This document shows, one piece after another, positions 1 to 6,947 of a DNA stretch of 23,788 nucleotides. The stretch's first letter is position 1; every line of letters starts with the position of its first letter. A model generated the notes under the pieces. That model made no database searches. It had not been told where the DNA came from and saw nothing but the letters and a program-made list of their open reading frames with translations. Origin of the DNA: Rhodobacter sp. (lineage in GTDB: Bacteria; Pseudomonadota; Alphaproteobacteria; Rhodobacterales; Rhodobacteraceae); contig JAIXVS010000209.1 in the NCBI GenBank assembly GCA_027482795.1, positions 1 to 23,788 on the forward strand, given 5' to 3'. The position numbers were made by a program, and so were the translations under genes.

Positions 1-228
1 AAGCTAAGCCACGCCAAGCCCGATGCCATTGTGATGCACCCTGGCCCGATGAACAGGGGGGTCGAAATTGACGGCGATTTGGCCGATGACATTAACCGTT
101 CTGTGATCCAAGAACAGGTGGAAATGGGGGTCGCGGTGCGCATGGCCTGCATGGACCTGCTGGCCCGCAATTTGCGGGCCGAACGGGGGGCCAAGGCGCT
201 GGCAGCGGCGGGCGGGGTGATGGTGTGA
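1..228 (+). CDS. pyrB: Aspartate carbamoyltransferase catalytic chain, 3' end only
   Basis: This is the C-terminal end of ATCase, which condenses carbamoyl phosphate with aspartate in cytoplasmic pyrimidine synthesis. The open frame enters from the left edge and runs 75 codons to TGA at 226-228. The recognisable part is the family's HPGPMNRGVEI segment (about residues 13-23 of the fragment), followed by a helical tail ending AAAGGVMV. The 5' end lies outside the window, so catalytic loops cannot be checked. A dihydroorotase-like gene follows about 330 bp downstream on the same strand, the usual pyrB-pyrC neighbourhood of Rhodobacterales and pseudomonads. Identity is firm from the motif and the context. 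Confidence 0.93.
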   Translation, partial: KLSHAKPDAIVMHPGPMNRGVEIDGDLADDINRSVIQEQVEMGVAVRMACMDLLARNLRAERGAKALAAAGGVMV

Positions 229-251
229 GGGGGCGTTTTTCCGCCAAAACC

Positions 252-301
252 GCGTATTGTTTGCGTATGGCATCCGTATGTTTTGCGTATTGCATCCGTC
301 C
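252..301. repeat. Five 11-bp phased repeats (GCGTAT/CCGTAT)
   Basis: Hexamers GCGTAT, GCGTAT, CCGTAT, GCGTAT and the degenerate CCGTCC start at 252, 263, 274, 285 and 296, exactly 11 bp apart. Higher-order units of 18 bp at 260-277 and 282-299 differ at one base and lie 22 bp apart. The period is about one helical turn, so all copies face the same side of the DNA. The array is in the gap between pyrB and the small ORF at 434. Function is not known; an operator array or a slipped-strand expansion are both possible. Confidence 0.7.
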
Positions 302-340
302 CTACACGGGTATGCACTGCGCGCGCGCGGGGAATGGGCA

Positions 341-400
341 TAGGGTGAGTGCGCCCGCGCAGTGTGTTTTGTTAGATGGTGCGCGGGCGCACGCACCCTA
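341..400. repeat. 21-bp imperfect palindrome (REP-like hairpin)
   Basis: The left arm 341-361 and right arm 380-400 are complementary over 21 bp with a single mismatch, around an 18-nt loop. The arms have the form TAGGGTG-n-GTGCGCCCGCGCA. The stem is far longer than a normal terminator and no T-run follows it. It resembles dispersed REP/MITE-like palindromes with TAGGGTGCG ends seen in many proteobacteria, but only one copy is present here, so the assignment is by form only. Confidence 0.7.
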
Positions 401-433
401 CCTATTTGTGACACATCGCTTTGAGGCCCGCAC

Positions 434-553
434 ATGACCCCCGACCCCAACCGCAAACCCACCAAATCGGAAATGCGCGCGGGCGGTATGGTGGCTATGG
501 CCGTGCTGATCTTTCTTGCCGTGTTCACTGCTGTTTTCATCGGGATCGCCTGA
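434..553 (+). CDS. 39-aa single-pass membrane protein between pyrB and pyrC'
   Basis: A short frame of 39 codons starts at ATG 434 and ends at TGA 551-553, one base before the ATG of the next gene (TGACATG), so translation is probably coupled. The N-terminal 18 residues are polar and basic (MTPDPNRKPTKSEMRAGG). The remainder is one hydrophobic helix rich in Ala, Val, Phe and Ile, expected to span the inner membrane with the N-terminus inside. I do not recognise a family. The tight junction and native-looking codon use argue that it is real. It might serve as a membrane tether, or matter mainly through coupling; both are guesses. Confidence 0.6.
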   Translation: MTPDPNRKPTKSEMRAGGMVAMAVLIFLAVFTAVFIGIA

Positions 554-554
554 C

Positions 555-1820
555 ATGAGCCTGCATTTCACCAATGCCCGTCTGATTAACCCCGAAGCGG
601 GGACGGAGGATGTGGGCAGTTTGACCGTTCAAGGCGGCATTATCACGGCGATGGGCGCGCCCGCGCCTGAGGGGGCCGAAATCATCGACTGCGGGGGGGA
701 TTGTTTGGCCCCTGGCATTGTGGATTGGGGCGTAAAGATTGGCGAGCCGGGCGAGAGGCATAAGGAAAGCTTCCGCTCTGCTGGGCTGGCCGCTGCTGCT
801 GGTGGCGTGACGACAATGATCGTGCGGCCCGATACTTCGCCTGCAATTGACACGCCCGAAGCGTTGGAGTTTGTGACCCGTCGCGCGGCGGAATCTGTGG
901 TGCGCATTCGCCATATGGCGGCGCTGACCAAGGGGCGCGCGGGGCATGAGATGACCGAGATTGGCTTTCTGCTGGATGCGGGGGCGATTGCGTTTTCGGA
1001 TGTGTTCCATGTGAGCAATGACACCAAGGCGCTGTCGCGCGCGCTGGTCTATGCCCGCGCGATGGGGGCGCTGGTGGTGGGGCATCCGCAGGAAATGGGG
1101 CTGTCGGGTGGGGCATCGGCCACATCGGGCAAGTTTGCATCCCTGCGCGGGATTCCTGCGGTGTCGAACATGGCTGAACGTATGGGCCTTGACCGCGATA
1201 TTGGCTTGGTCGAGATGACGGGGGCGCGGTACCACGCCGATCAAATCACCACGGCGCGGGCCTTGCCTGCGCTGGCGCGGGCCAAGAAGAACGGGTTTGA
1301 CGTGACCGCTGGCGTGTCGATTCACCATTTGACGCTGAACGAAATTGACGTGGGCGATTATCGTACGTTCTTCAAATTTACGCCCCCCCTGCGCAGTGAG
1401 GAAGACCGTTTGGCGGTGGTGCAGGCCCTAAGCGATGGTTTGATTGACGTGGTGGGGTCTTTCCACACGCCAGCGGATGAGGAATCCAAACGCCTGCCGT
1501 TTGAAGATGCTGCTGCGGGGGCGGTTGGGTTGCAAACGCTGCTGCCTGCCGCGCTGCGGCTGTATCATGCGGGGCATATCAGCATGGCCAAGCTGTGGCG
1601 CGCGCTGGCGCTGAACCCAGCGGGTCGGCTAGGGTTGCCGCAAGGGCGGCTGGCTGTTGGCGCGCCTGCCGATTTGGTGCGCTTTGACCCTGATGCCCCC
1701 TATATCCTTGACCGCGCGACGTTGGCGTCAAAGTCCAAAAACACCCCCTTTGACGGGTGCCGTATGGAGGGTAAGGTCAAGGCGACCTATGTTGCGGGCG
1801 CGCCCGTTTTTAAGGGATAA
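555..1820 (+). CDS. pyrC': Dihydroorotase-like protein, predicted inactive (PyrC'/PyrX type)
   Basis: A 421-residue amidohydrolase-fold protein aligned by eye to type I dihydroorotase. The start at 555 is one base after the preceding stop and opens with the usual strand MSLHFTNARLINPE. The framework survives: APGIVD (52-57), EPGERHKE, the AAAAGGVTT turn, an IHHLTLNE segment and GAVGLQTLLPAALRLY. The catalytic parts do not. The metal-binding D-x-H-x-H-x-R reads DWGVKIG (57-63), so both histidines and the arginine are lost. The catalytic TDHAPH reads SFHTPA, and the HVST-type histidine strand reads ADQITT. In Pseudomonas an inactive PyrC' next to pyrB holds the ATCase dodecamer together, and I infer the same structural role. 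A true dihydroorotase should then exist elsewhere in the genome. Confidence 0.88.
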   Translation: MSLHFTNARLINPEAGTEDVGSLTVQGGIITAMGAPAPEGAEIIDCGGDCLAPGIVDWGVKIGEPGERHKESFRSAGLAAAAGGVTTMIVRPDTSPAIDTPEALEFVTRRAAESVVRIRHMAALTKGRAGHEMTEIGFLLDAGAIAFSDVFHVSNDTKALSRALVYARAMGALVVGHPQEMGLSGGASATSGKFASLRGIPAVSNMAERMGLDRDIGLVEMTGARYHADQITTARALPALARAKKNGFDVTAGVSIHHLTLNEIDVGDYRTFFKFTPPLRSEEDRLAVVQALSDGLIDVVGSFHTPADEESKRLPFEDAAAGAVGLQTLLPAALRLYHAGHISMAKLWRALALNPAGRLGLPQGRLAVGAPADLVRFDPDAPYILDRATLASKSKNTPFDGCRMEGKVKATYVAGAPVFKG

Positions 1821-1823
1821 ATC

Positions 1824-2429
1824 ATGCCGATGATCACCACCGATCCGATGCTGTTGGCGCTGACCGTGCTGCTGGCCTATCTGCTGGGCTCTATCCCCTT
1901 TGGCATGGTTTTGGCCCGCGCGATGGGGCTGGGCGATTTGCGCGCGATTGGGTCGGGCAACATCGGGGCGACCAATGTTTTGCGCACGGGCAGCAAAAAG
2001 GCGGCTTTGGCGACGCTGATCCTTGATGGGGCCAAGGGCGGGGTTGCGGTGTTACTCGCAGGCGCGGCTTTGGGGCCAGATGCTGCGCAAGTGGCGGGGC
2101 TGGCTGCCTTTTTGGGCCATTTATACCCCGTTTGGCTACGCTTTCACGGCGGTAAGGGCGTGGCCACATTTATCGGCGTGACGCTGGCGCTGGCATGGCC
2201 TGTGGGCCTGTCGATTTGCGCAATTTGGCTCGTGGTTTTTGCGGGCACCCGCATTTCATCGCTGTCGGCGCTGGCGGCGGCTGGCATGTCTGTGTTTGTG
2301 GCCTTTTTGCTGGGCAGGTTTGACATGGTGGCGCTGATGCTGCTGCTGACCCTTTTGATTTTCATCAAACACCGCGCCAATATCGCCCGCCTGCGCGCGG
2401 GCCTTGAGCCCAAGTTTGGCGCGAAGTAA
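1824..2429 (+). CDS. plsY: Glycerol-3-phosphate acyltransferase PlsY
   Basis: PlsY transfers the acyl group from acyl-phosphate to glycerol-3-phosphate, making lysophosphatidic acid at the inner membrane as the first step of phospholipid synthesis. The 201-residue product has the family's multi-span hydrophobic profile and both cytoplasmic motifs: SGNIGATN at residues 44-51 and the glycine-rich HGGKG at 108-112. The N-terminal LLGSIPFG stretch is also typical. The gene begins three bases after the pyrC' stop, with a possible alternative ATG two codons later, so it is very likely in the same transcript. Length matches the family. Confidence 0.95.
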   Translation: MPMITTDPMLLALTVLLAYLLGSIPFGMVLARAMGLGDLRAIGSGNIGATNVLRTGSKKAALATLILDGAKGGVAVLLAGAALGPDAAQVAGLAAFLGHLYPVWLRFHGGKGVATFIGVTLALAWPVGLSICAIWLVVFAGTRISSLSALAAAGMSVFVAFLLGRFDMVALMLLLTLLIFIKHRANIARLRAGLEPKFGAK

Positions 2430-2527
2430 TCCCCTCGTCTGCACTTATTGCTTGCATTTTAAACGCCGAAAGGTTGAATGGCGCCGCAGTGCCAAAAGGC
2501 AAGCTAAACAAGAACGAGGGAACACAG

Positions 2528-2932
2528 ATGCAACCTGTAAATGCTTTGAAAGCTGCATTTCAAAACTATGTAAACTTTAAGGACCGCACATCGCGTGGTG
2601 GTTTTTGGTGGTATGTTCTGGCCTATCTGATTGTGGCGATTATCCTAAGCTTTGTTGATTCGGCCTTGTTTGGGGGCGGGTCTGCGGAAGTGGTCGCGGG
2701 CGACGGTGTGGCTGTCAGCTACAGTTCTGGGCCGCTGGTGTCGCTGTGGATGCTGGTGAATATCATCCCAAGCATCGCCATTTCTGCGCGCCGTATGCAT
2801 GACACCAACCGCACGGGCTGGTTGCAATTGCTGGGGCTGATCCCGCTGCTGGGCTGGATTTTCCTGATCTACGTTTACGTGCAAAAAGGCACGGCGGGCG
2901 AAAACCGCTTTGGCGCGGATCCGCTGGGTTAG
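2528..2932 (+). CDS. DUF805 family inner-membrane protein
   Basis: A 134-residue membrane protein. The start at 2528 is preferred over an upstream in-frame ATG at 2474 because it follows a GAGGGA ribosome site and gives the standard DUF805 opening (MQPVNALKAAFQNYVNF). That opening is followed by RTSRGGFWWYVLAY, then further hydrophobic spans, the RRMHDTNRTGW loop and a last helix with GLIPLLGWIFLIYVYVQKG. These loops are the family's signature. The biochemical role of DUF805 proteins is not established. The next gene starts two bases after this TAG, so the two are probably co-transcribed. Confidence 0.88.
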   Translation: MQPVNALKAAFQNYVNFKDRTSRGGFWWYVLAYLIVAIILSFVDSALFGGGSAEVVAGDGVAVSYSSGPLVSLWMLVNIIPSIAISARRMHDTNRTGWLQLLGLIPLLGWIFLIYVYVQKGTAGENRFGADPLG

Positions 2933-2934
2933 GC

Positions 2935-3213
2935 ATGAAGAACGGCATTCAGGGGGGCAGCCCTGCGCTGGCCCCCTTTTTGCATCGCATCCCCGAAGGC
3001 TACAGCGAGGGGATGTTTCAAGGCCACCGATACAGGCTGGAAAAGACCACGTTTAATGGCGGGCGCAGCGTTAAATTTTACGCCCGCGCGCTGGATGGCA
3101 CCGATTTTGTCAGTTTGAACCTGTATCTTCTAACGTCGGGCGAGGCGGTGAAGCCTTGCGAGATGCCAGAAGAAAAGGTGCGGGTGTTTCTGATGGGCCT
3201 AGTGCCGCTATAG
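2935..3213 (+). CDS. Conserved-looking hypothetical protein, 92 aa
   Basis: A 92-residue soluble protein without signal peptide or membrane helix. It starts two bases after the DUF805 stop. Visible features are an aromatic, charged central part (YSEGMFQGHRYRLEK), an FVSLNLYLL strand and a C-terminal CEMPEEKVRVFLMG helix. It looks like a small alpha/beta protein, but I do not recognise the family and assign no function. Codon use matches its neighbours. The stop TAG at 3211 lies inside a 16-bp-period duplication that also carries the stop of the converging gshA gene. Confidence 0.7.
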   Translation: MKNGIQGGSPALAPFLHRIPEGYSEGMFQGHRYRLEKTTFNGGRSVKFYARALDGTDFVSLNLYLLTSGEAVKPCEMPEEKVRVFLMGLVPL

Positions 3214-3226
3214 GCTAGTGCCGCTA
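3199..3226. repeat. Short tandem duplication at a convergent gene end
   Basis: CTAGTGCCGCTA occurs at 3199-3210 and again at 3215-3226, a 16-bp-period direct repeat. The + strand stop TAG (3211-3213) lies between the copies. The stop of the minus-strand gshA gene is read from the last three bases of the second copy. Confidence 0.8.
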
Positions 3227-4567
3227 CAGGGTGGTCGCGGCGTAAACGCGGGTCAAATCCCCCGCCCATGCGCCGTGATACAGCGCAAGCAAACGGTCGG
3301 CTTGCGTGGACTCGCGGCTAAGATTTTCCACCAAGGGGGCCAAATACGCCTCTTCGCCCATACCCCTTGCGGCAAGGCCTGCGTGCGATAGGCCCACGGC
3401 GGCGCGGGCCAGATCGATTAATTTGACATCGCCCGCCTGTGCGTGCAGGCCGTGTTCGGATGCTGCCACGCGCAGACCTTCGCGGGTTTGGGTATCAATT
3501 CCCTTGACCAAATCCCACGCGGCATCCAGCGCAGTTTGGTCATACATCAGCCCCACCCAAAAGGCGGGCAGCGCGTTGATGTGGGCTTGGTTGCCACAAT
3601 CGGCCCCGCGCATTTCGATGTATTTCTTAACCCGCGCTTCGGGGAAAACGGTGGTCATATGATCGGCCCAATCGGACAGCGTGGGCTTTTCACCTGGCAG
3701 GGCGGGCAGTTTGCCTGCCAGAAAGTCGCGGAAAGATTGGCCAAGTGCGTTGATATATTTTCCGTCGCGGTAGACAAAATACATCGGCACATCCAGCACC
3801 CAATCAACGTATGCCTGAAAGCCAAAACCATCCTCAAAGGCAAAGGGCAGCATCCCTGTGCGCGAATTATCCAGCCCCCGCCAAATGCGCGAACGCCACG
3901 ATTTATGCCCGTTCAGCCCGCCATCAAAGAACGGACTGGAGGCAAACAGCGCGGTCGCCACGGGCTACAAGGCCAGCGCCACGCGCAGTTTTTTGACCAT
4001 GTCGGCTTCGCTGGAATAATCCAAATTCACCTGCACGGTGCAGGTGCGATACATCATCTGCGTGCCATGGGTTCCCACGCGGCCCATATAATCGGTCATC
4101 AGGCGGTAGCGGCCCTTGGGCATGACAGGCATATCATCGTGCTGCCAAATTGGCGCTGCGCCAATGCCCATAAAGCCAATACCCAAGGGGTCTGCAATCG
4201 CGCGAACCTCGTCCAGATGGTTTTTCAATTCGGCGGCTTGATCGCCCGCAGACACCAGCGGCGCGCCAGACAGTTCGAACTGACCGCCAGGTTCCAGCGA
4301 AATATTCGCGCCTGCCCGTGTCATGCCGATGGTGTTTTCCCCTTCGCGCACGGGGGCCCAGCCAAAGCGTTCCAGTCCTGAAAACAGGGCGGAAATGGAA
4401 CGATCCCCTGCATAGGGCAGGGGGGCAAGCGTGTCTTTCAGATAGCCAAATTTTTCATGTTCTGTGCCCAGCCGCCACTCTGATTTTGGCTTGCACCCGC
4501 TTTGCATCATCTGCGCCAGTTGGGCGAAATCTTCGATGGGGCCGCCGCCAGATTGTGGGATAGACAT
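3224..4567 (-). pseudogene. gshA: Glutamate-cysteine ligase gene interrupted by one in-frame TAG
   Basis: This gene would encode glutamate-cysteine ligase of the alphaproteobacterial/plant type (GCS2), the first step of glutathione synthesis. The start at 4567 gives MSIPQSGGGPIEDFAQL, then EWRLGTEHEKFGY (ATP/substrate loop), EPGGQFELSGAP, a DYMGRVGTHGTQMMYRTCTVQVNLDY core, and after the break NGHKSWRSRIWRGLD and KYIEMRGADCG. All family landmarks are in one frame over 448 codons, close to family length. Codon 201 (3967-3965) is TAG, in the sequence LRVALAL-stop-PVATALF, where family members normally have Gln (CAG). One C-to-T change explains it. The cause could be a nonsense mutation, a sequencing error or suppression. 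The rest shows no frameshift, so the lesion is recent or artefactual. Confidence 0.87.
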
Positions 4568-4624
4568 GGGTGAGGCTTTCTTGATGCGGTTAGGCGCAAC
4601 AGGTGTCGCGGCGGGGCGGTAAAG

Positions 4625-5176
4625 TCAAGTGTGATCCCGCAAAACGGCGCGCGCAATGGGCCTGCGCCATAGGGTTTGGGTGGCGGTGCCTGTGGCAGAC
4701 GGGGCCGAAAGTGCGTTCACCAGCGCGGCGCTGTCCATGTTGGGCAGGGATGCAAAAACATCAAACAGCGCGTCATTGCCCGCCGCATCAACGGGGATCA
4801 GCAGGGCCTGCCCGTCGTGTGATTTTAGCCGCCAAAAGCGGTGGTGATCCAGATGCACCAGCCGCAGTTCCACCAGATCGGGCAGGTTCATAAACCCGCC
4901 CATTGCAGCGGGTTGTCTGCCATCATCAGGGGCGAAAAAGCGCAGCTCGCCCTCGACCACTTCGATCATGCCTGCTGCGCCGACCTGCTGCGCAAAGCGC
5001 CCGCGGCGATAGGCAGACAGGCCCATGGGAATGCACAGGGCCATGAGCGCGGCGCCAAGCGGCAGCAAGATATAGCCCCCCAATATGGCCCAATAGGCCC
5101 CCAGCGCGGCAAGGGCTGCGACCGCACCCACCTCCCACCAGCGGTGGATTTGGGCAAGGGTTTGCGCGCTGATCAT
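4625..5176 (-). CDS. Hypothetical protein with two N-terminal membrane helices, 183 aa
   Basis: The start at 5176 overlaps the rsmE stop in an ATGA, so this gene is coupled to rsmE; nine further upstream in-frame codons are therefore unlikely to be used. The protein has two adjacent hydrophobic helices (about residues 15-55, AVAALAALGAYWAILGGYI then LLPLGAALMALCIPM). A soluble domain follows, with MIEVVEGELRFFAP and LVELRLVHLDHHRFWRL strands that look beta-rich and PH-like. I do not recognise a named family. It lies between rsmE and gshA on the same strand, with a 57-bp gap to gshA. Confidence 0.75.
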   Translation of the reverse strand: MISAQTLAQIHRWWEVGAVAALAALGAYWAILGGYILLPLGAALMALCIPMGLSAYRRGRFAQQVGAAGMIEVVEGELRFFAPDDGRQPAAMGGFMNLPDLVELRLVHLDHHRFWRLKSHDGQALLIPVDAAGNDALFDVFASLPNMDSAALVNALSAPSATGTATQTLWRRPIARAVLRDHT

Positions 5177-5898
5177 GCCCAGTCCCCCATCTGCGCCTGC
5201 CACAGTGTCAGCGCGGCCACGGCGGCGGTATCGGCGCGCAGGATGCGCGGGCCAAGGGACATGGGGCGGATATAGGGCAGGGCGCGCAAGCGCGATTTTT
5301 CGGCATCGGAAAAGCCGCCTTCGGGGCCAATCAGCAGGGCGCTGGGCGCGCCTTTGGGGCCTGTGATGGGCAGGTTTTGCCCTGCCATAGCCTCATCGGC
5401 CCAAAATAAAAGCCGCCCTTCGGGCCAAGTGGCCAGCACCTTATCCAAGGGGCGCAGATCATCGACGGGGGGCACGAATGTGGCGCCGCACTGCTCGGCC
5501 GCCTCCATCGCGTGCGCGGTCAGCTTTTCGGGGCGGATACGGTCGGCGTTGGTGTGCTGGGTTTGCACGGGGCAAATGCGCGCAGCCCCCATTTCAACCG
5601 CCTTTTCCACGATAAAATCGGTGCGCGCCTTTTTGATGGGGGCAAATAGCAGCCACAGGTCTGGGGGCATGATTTGGGGGGCGGTCTGGGCGGCGCAGAT
5701 CAGAATTCCGCTGCGCTTGCCTGCCTCGGCCACTTCGGCGCGCCATTCGCCAGACTGGCCATTGAACAGCAAAACCTGCGCGCCGCGGGACAGGCGCATG
5801 ACGTTAAACAGGTAATTGGCCTGCGCCTCGCCCACAGCAACGGCTTGCCCCGCCCCCAAAGGTGCGTCTACAAACAATCTGATCTTCGCGTCTTTCAT
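5173..5898 (-). CDS. rsmE: 16S rRNA m3U1498 methyltransferase RsmE
   Basis: RsmE methylates N3 of U1498 in helix 44 of 16S rRNA using S-adenosylmethionine. The 241-residue product has the N-terminal RNA-binding (PUA-like) part and a SPOUT knot domain. The knot signatures are clear: KARTDFIVEKAVEMGA, a TFVPPV strand, ALLIGPEGGFSDAE and LGPRILRADTAAVAAL. The start at 5898 is preceded by an AGGG site. The gene diverges from ubiA with only 11 nt between the two ATGs, and its stop overlaps the next gene by ATGA. Length and motifs are standard. Confidence 0.95.
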   Translation of the reverse strand: MKDAKIRLFVDAPLGAGQAVAVGEAQANYLFNVMRLSRGAQVLLFNGQSGEWRAEVAEAGKRSGILICAAQTAPQIMPPDLWLLFAPIKKARTDFIVEKAVEMGAARICPVQTQHTNADRIRPEKLTAHAMEAAEQCGATFVPPVDDLRPLDKVLATWPEGRLLFWADEAMAGQNLPITGPKGAPSALLIGPEGGFSDAEKSRLRALPYIRPMSLGPRILRADTAAVAALTLWQAQMGDWA

Positions 5899-5909
5899 GA
5901 AAGCACCCT

Positions 5910-6860
5910 ATGCCCCAGCCATCCGAATTTCCAGAGGGACAAGTGGCCGATGCCCCGCGCGGCAATTGGGTGGATGAATATGCCCCCAAGGCCGCGCGCC
6001 CCTATCTGCGCCTGTCGCGGGCAGATCGGCCTATTGGTACGTGGCTGCTGCTGGCCCCCTGCCTGTGGGGCATTGGTTTGGCCGCGATAGAAGGGGGATT
6101 TCGCGGCTGGGATCTTTGGCTGGCCCTGTCTTGCGGGGCGGGGGCGTTTTTGATGCGCGGGGCGGGCTGCACCTGGAATGATTTGGCCGATGTGGATATT
6201 GACGCAAGCGTGGCGCGCACGCGTTCGCGCCCGCTGCCATCGGGGCAGGTGAGCAAGCGTCAGGCGGCGGCGTGGATGGTGGTGCAGGCGCTGCTGGCTG
6301 CGCTGATACTGTTCAGTTACAACGGGCTTGCGATTGGGCTGGGGATTGCATCGCTGGCGCTGGTGGCGATTTACCCCTTTGCCAAGCGGTTTACATGGTG
6401 GCCGCAGGTGTTTTTGGGGCTGGCGTTTAACTGGGGCGCGCTGCTGGCATATGCTGCCCATGCGGGCGCGCTCAGTGCCAGCGCGGTGCTGCTGTACGGC
6501 GCGGGTATTGCATGGACGCTGTATTATGACACGATCTATGCCCACCAAGACCGCGAAGATGACGCGCTGATTGGTGTGAAATCGACCGCGCGGTTGTTTG
6601 GAGAAAAGTCGCGGCGCTGGCTGTGGGGGTTTGCCGCGTTGGCGGCGGCATGGGCGGCTTTGGCTGTGCTGCTGGCAGATGCGGGCGCGCTGCCCAAAAC
6701 CATCGCTCTGATCGGCACGCTTGCCTTTGGCGCGCATATGGCGCGGCAAATGCGGCGGCTGGATTTGGACAATCCTGCATCCTGTTTGCAGGTTTTTCGG
6801 GCCAATCGCGACACGGGGTTGATCCTTGGGCTGTTTTTCGCCGCAAGCGCAATCGTATGA
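5910..6860 (+). CDS. ubiA: 4-Hydroxybenzoate polyprenyltransferase
   Basis: UbiA joins the polyprenyl tail to 4-hydroxybenzoate at the inner membrane during ubiquinone synthesis. The 316-residue protein has the expected run of hydrophobic helices and both aspartate-rich prenyl-diphosphate/Mg sites: NDLADVDID from N90, and DTIYAHQDREDD from D207. RTRSRPLPSG and DRPIGTWLLL are also characteristic. The chosen ATG at 5910 lacks a good ribosome site and lies 11 nt from the divergent rsmE ATG; a downstream GTG around 5942 follows AGAGGGA, but too closely. The N-terminal 25 residues are therefore uncertain. The stop overlaps a tiny ORF by ATGA. Confidence 0.95.
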   Translation: MPQPSEFPEGQVADAPRGNWVDEYAPKAARPYLRLSRADRPIGTWLLLAPCLWGIGLAAIEGGFRGWDLWLALSCGAGAFLMRGAGCTWNDLADVDIDASVARTRSRPLPSGQVSKRQAAAWMVVQALLAALILFSYNGLAIGLGIASLALVAIYPFAKRFTWWPQVFLGLAFNWGALLAYAAHAGALSASAVLLYGAGIAWTLYYDTIYAHQDREDDALIGVKSTARLFGEKSRRWLWGFAALAAAWAALAVLLADAGALPKTIALIGTLAFGAHMARQMRRLDLDNPASCLQVFRANRDTGLILGLFFAASAIV

Positions 6861-6937
6861 TTGATCCGCCCGCCCTTGCCCCCTATGACTGGCAAATCTT
6901 AAAGAGCGGGTTTTCGACCGCCTATTTGCCAAAGTGA
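6857..6937 (+). CDS. Possible 26-aa mini-ORF coupled to ubiA
   Basis: The ATG at 6857 overlaps the ubiA TGA (ATGA), the junction type used repeatedly in this window. The frame encodes MIDPPALAPYDWQILKSG and eight more residues, ending at TGA 6937, ten bases before the OmpA-type gene. No family is recognised and the product has no membrane helix. It may be a real microprotein, a coupling device for the next gene, or chance. Confidence 0.3.
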   Translation: MIDPPALAPYDWQILKSGFSTAYLPK

Positions 6938-6947
6938 TTTCGTCAAG

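Noticed and set aside
252..301. CRISPR array or plasmid-type iterons
   Set aside because: The units are only 11 bp with no spacers, and no replication or cas gene is nearby.
537..1328. Long minus-strand frame opposite pyrC'
   Set aside because: It is rich in Arg, His and Pro with no motif, the usual shadow of a GC-rich gene; the + strand frame has clear family structure.
3443..4381. 312-codon + strand frame across gshA
   Set aside because: It spans the amber site but shows no domain; the minus strand matches glutamate-cysteine ligase on both sides of the stop.
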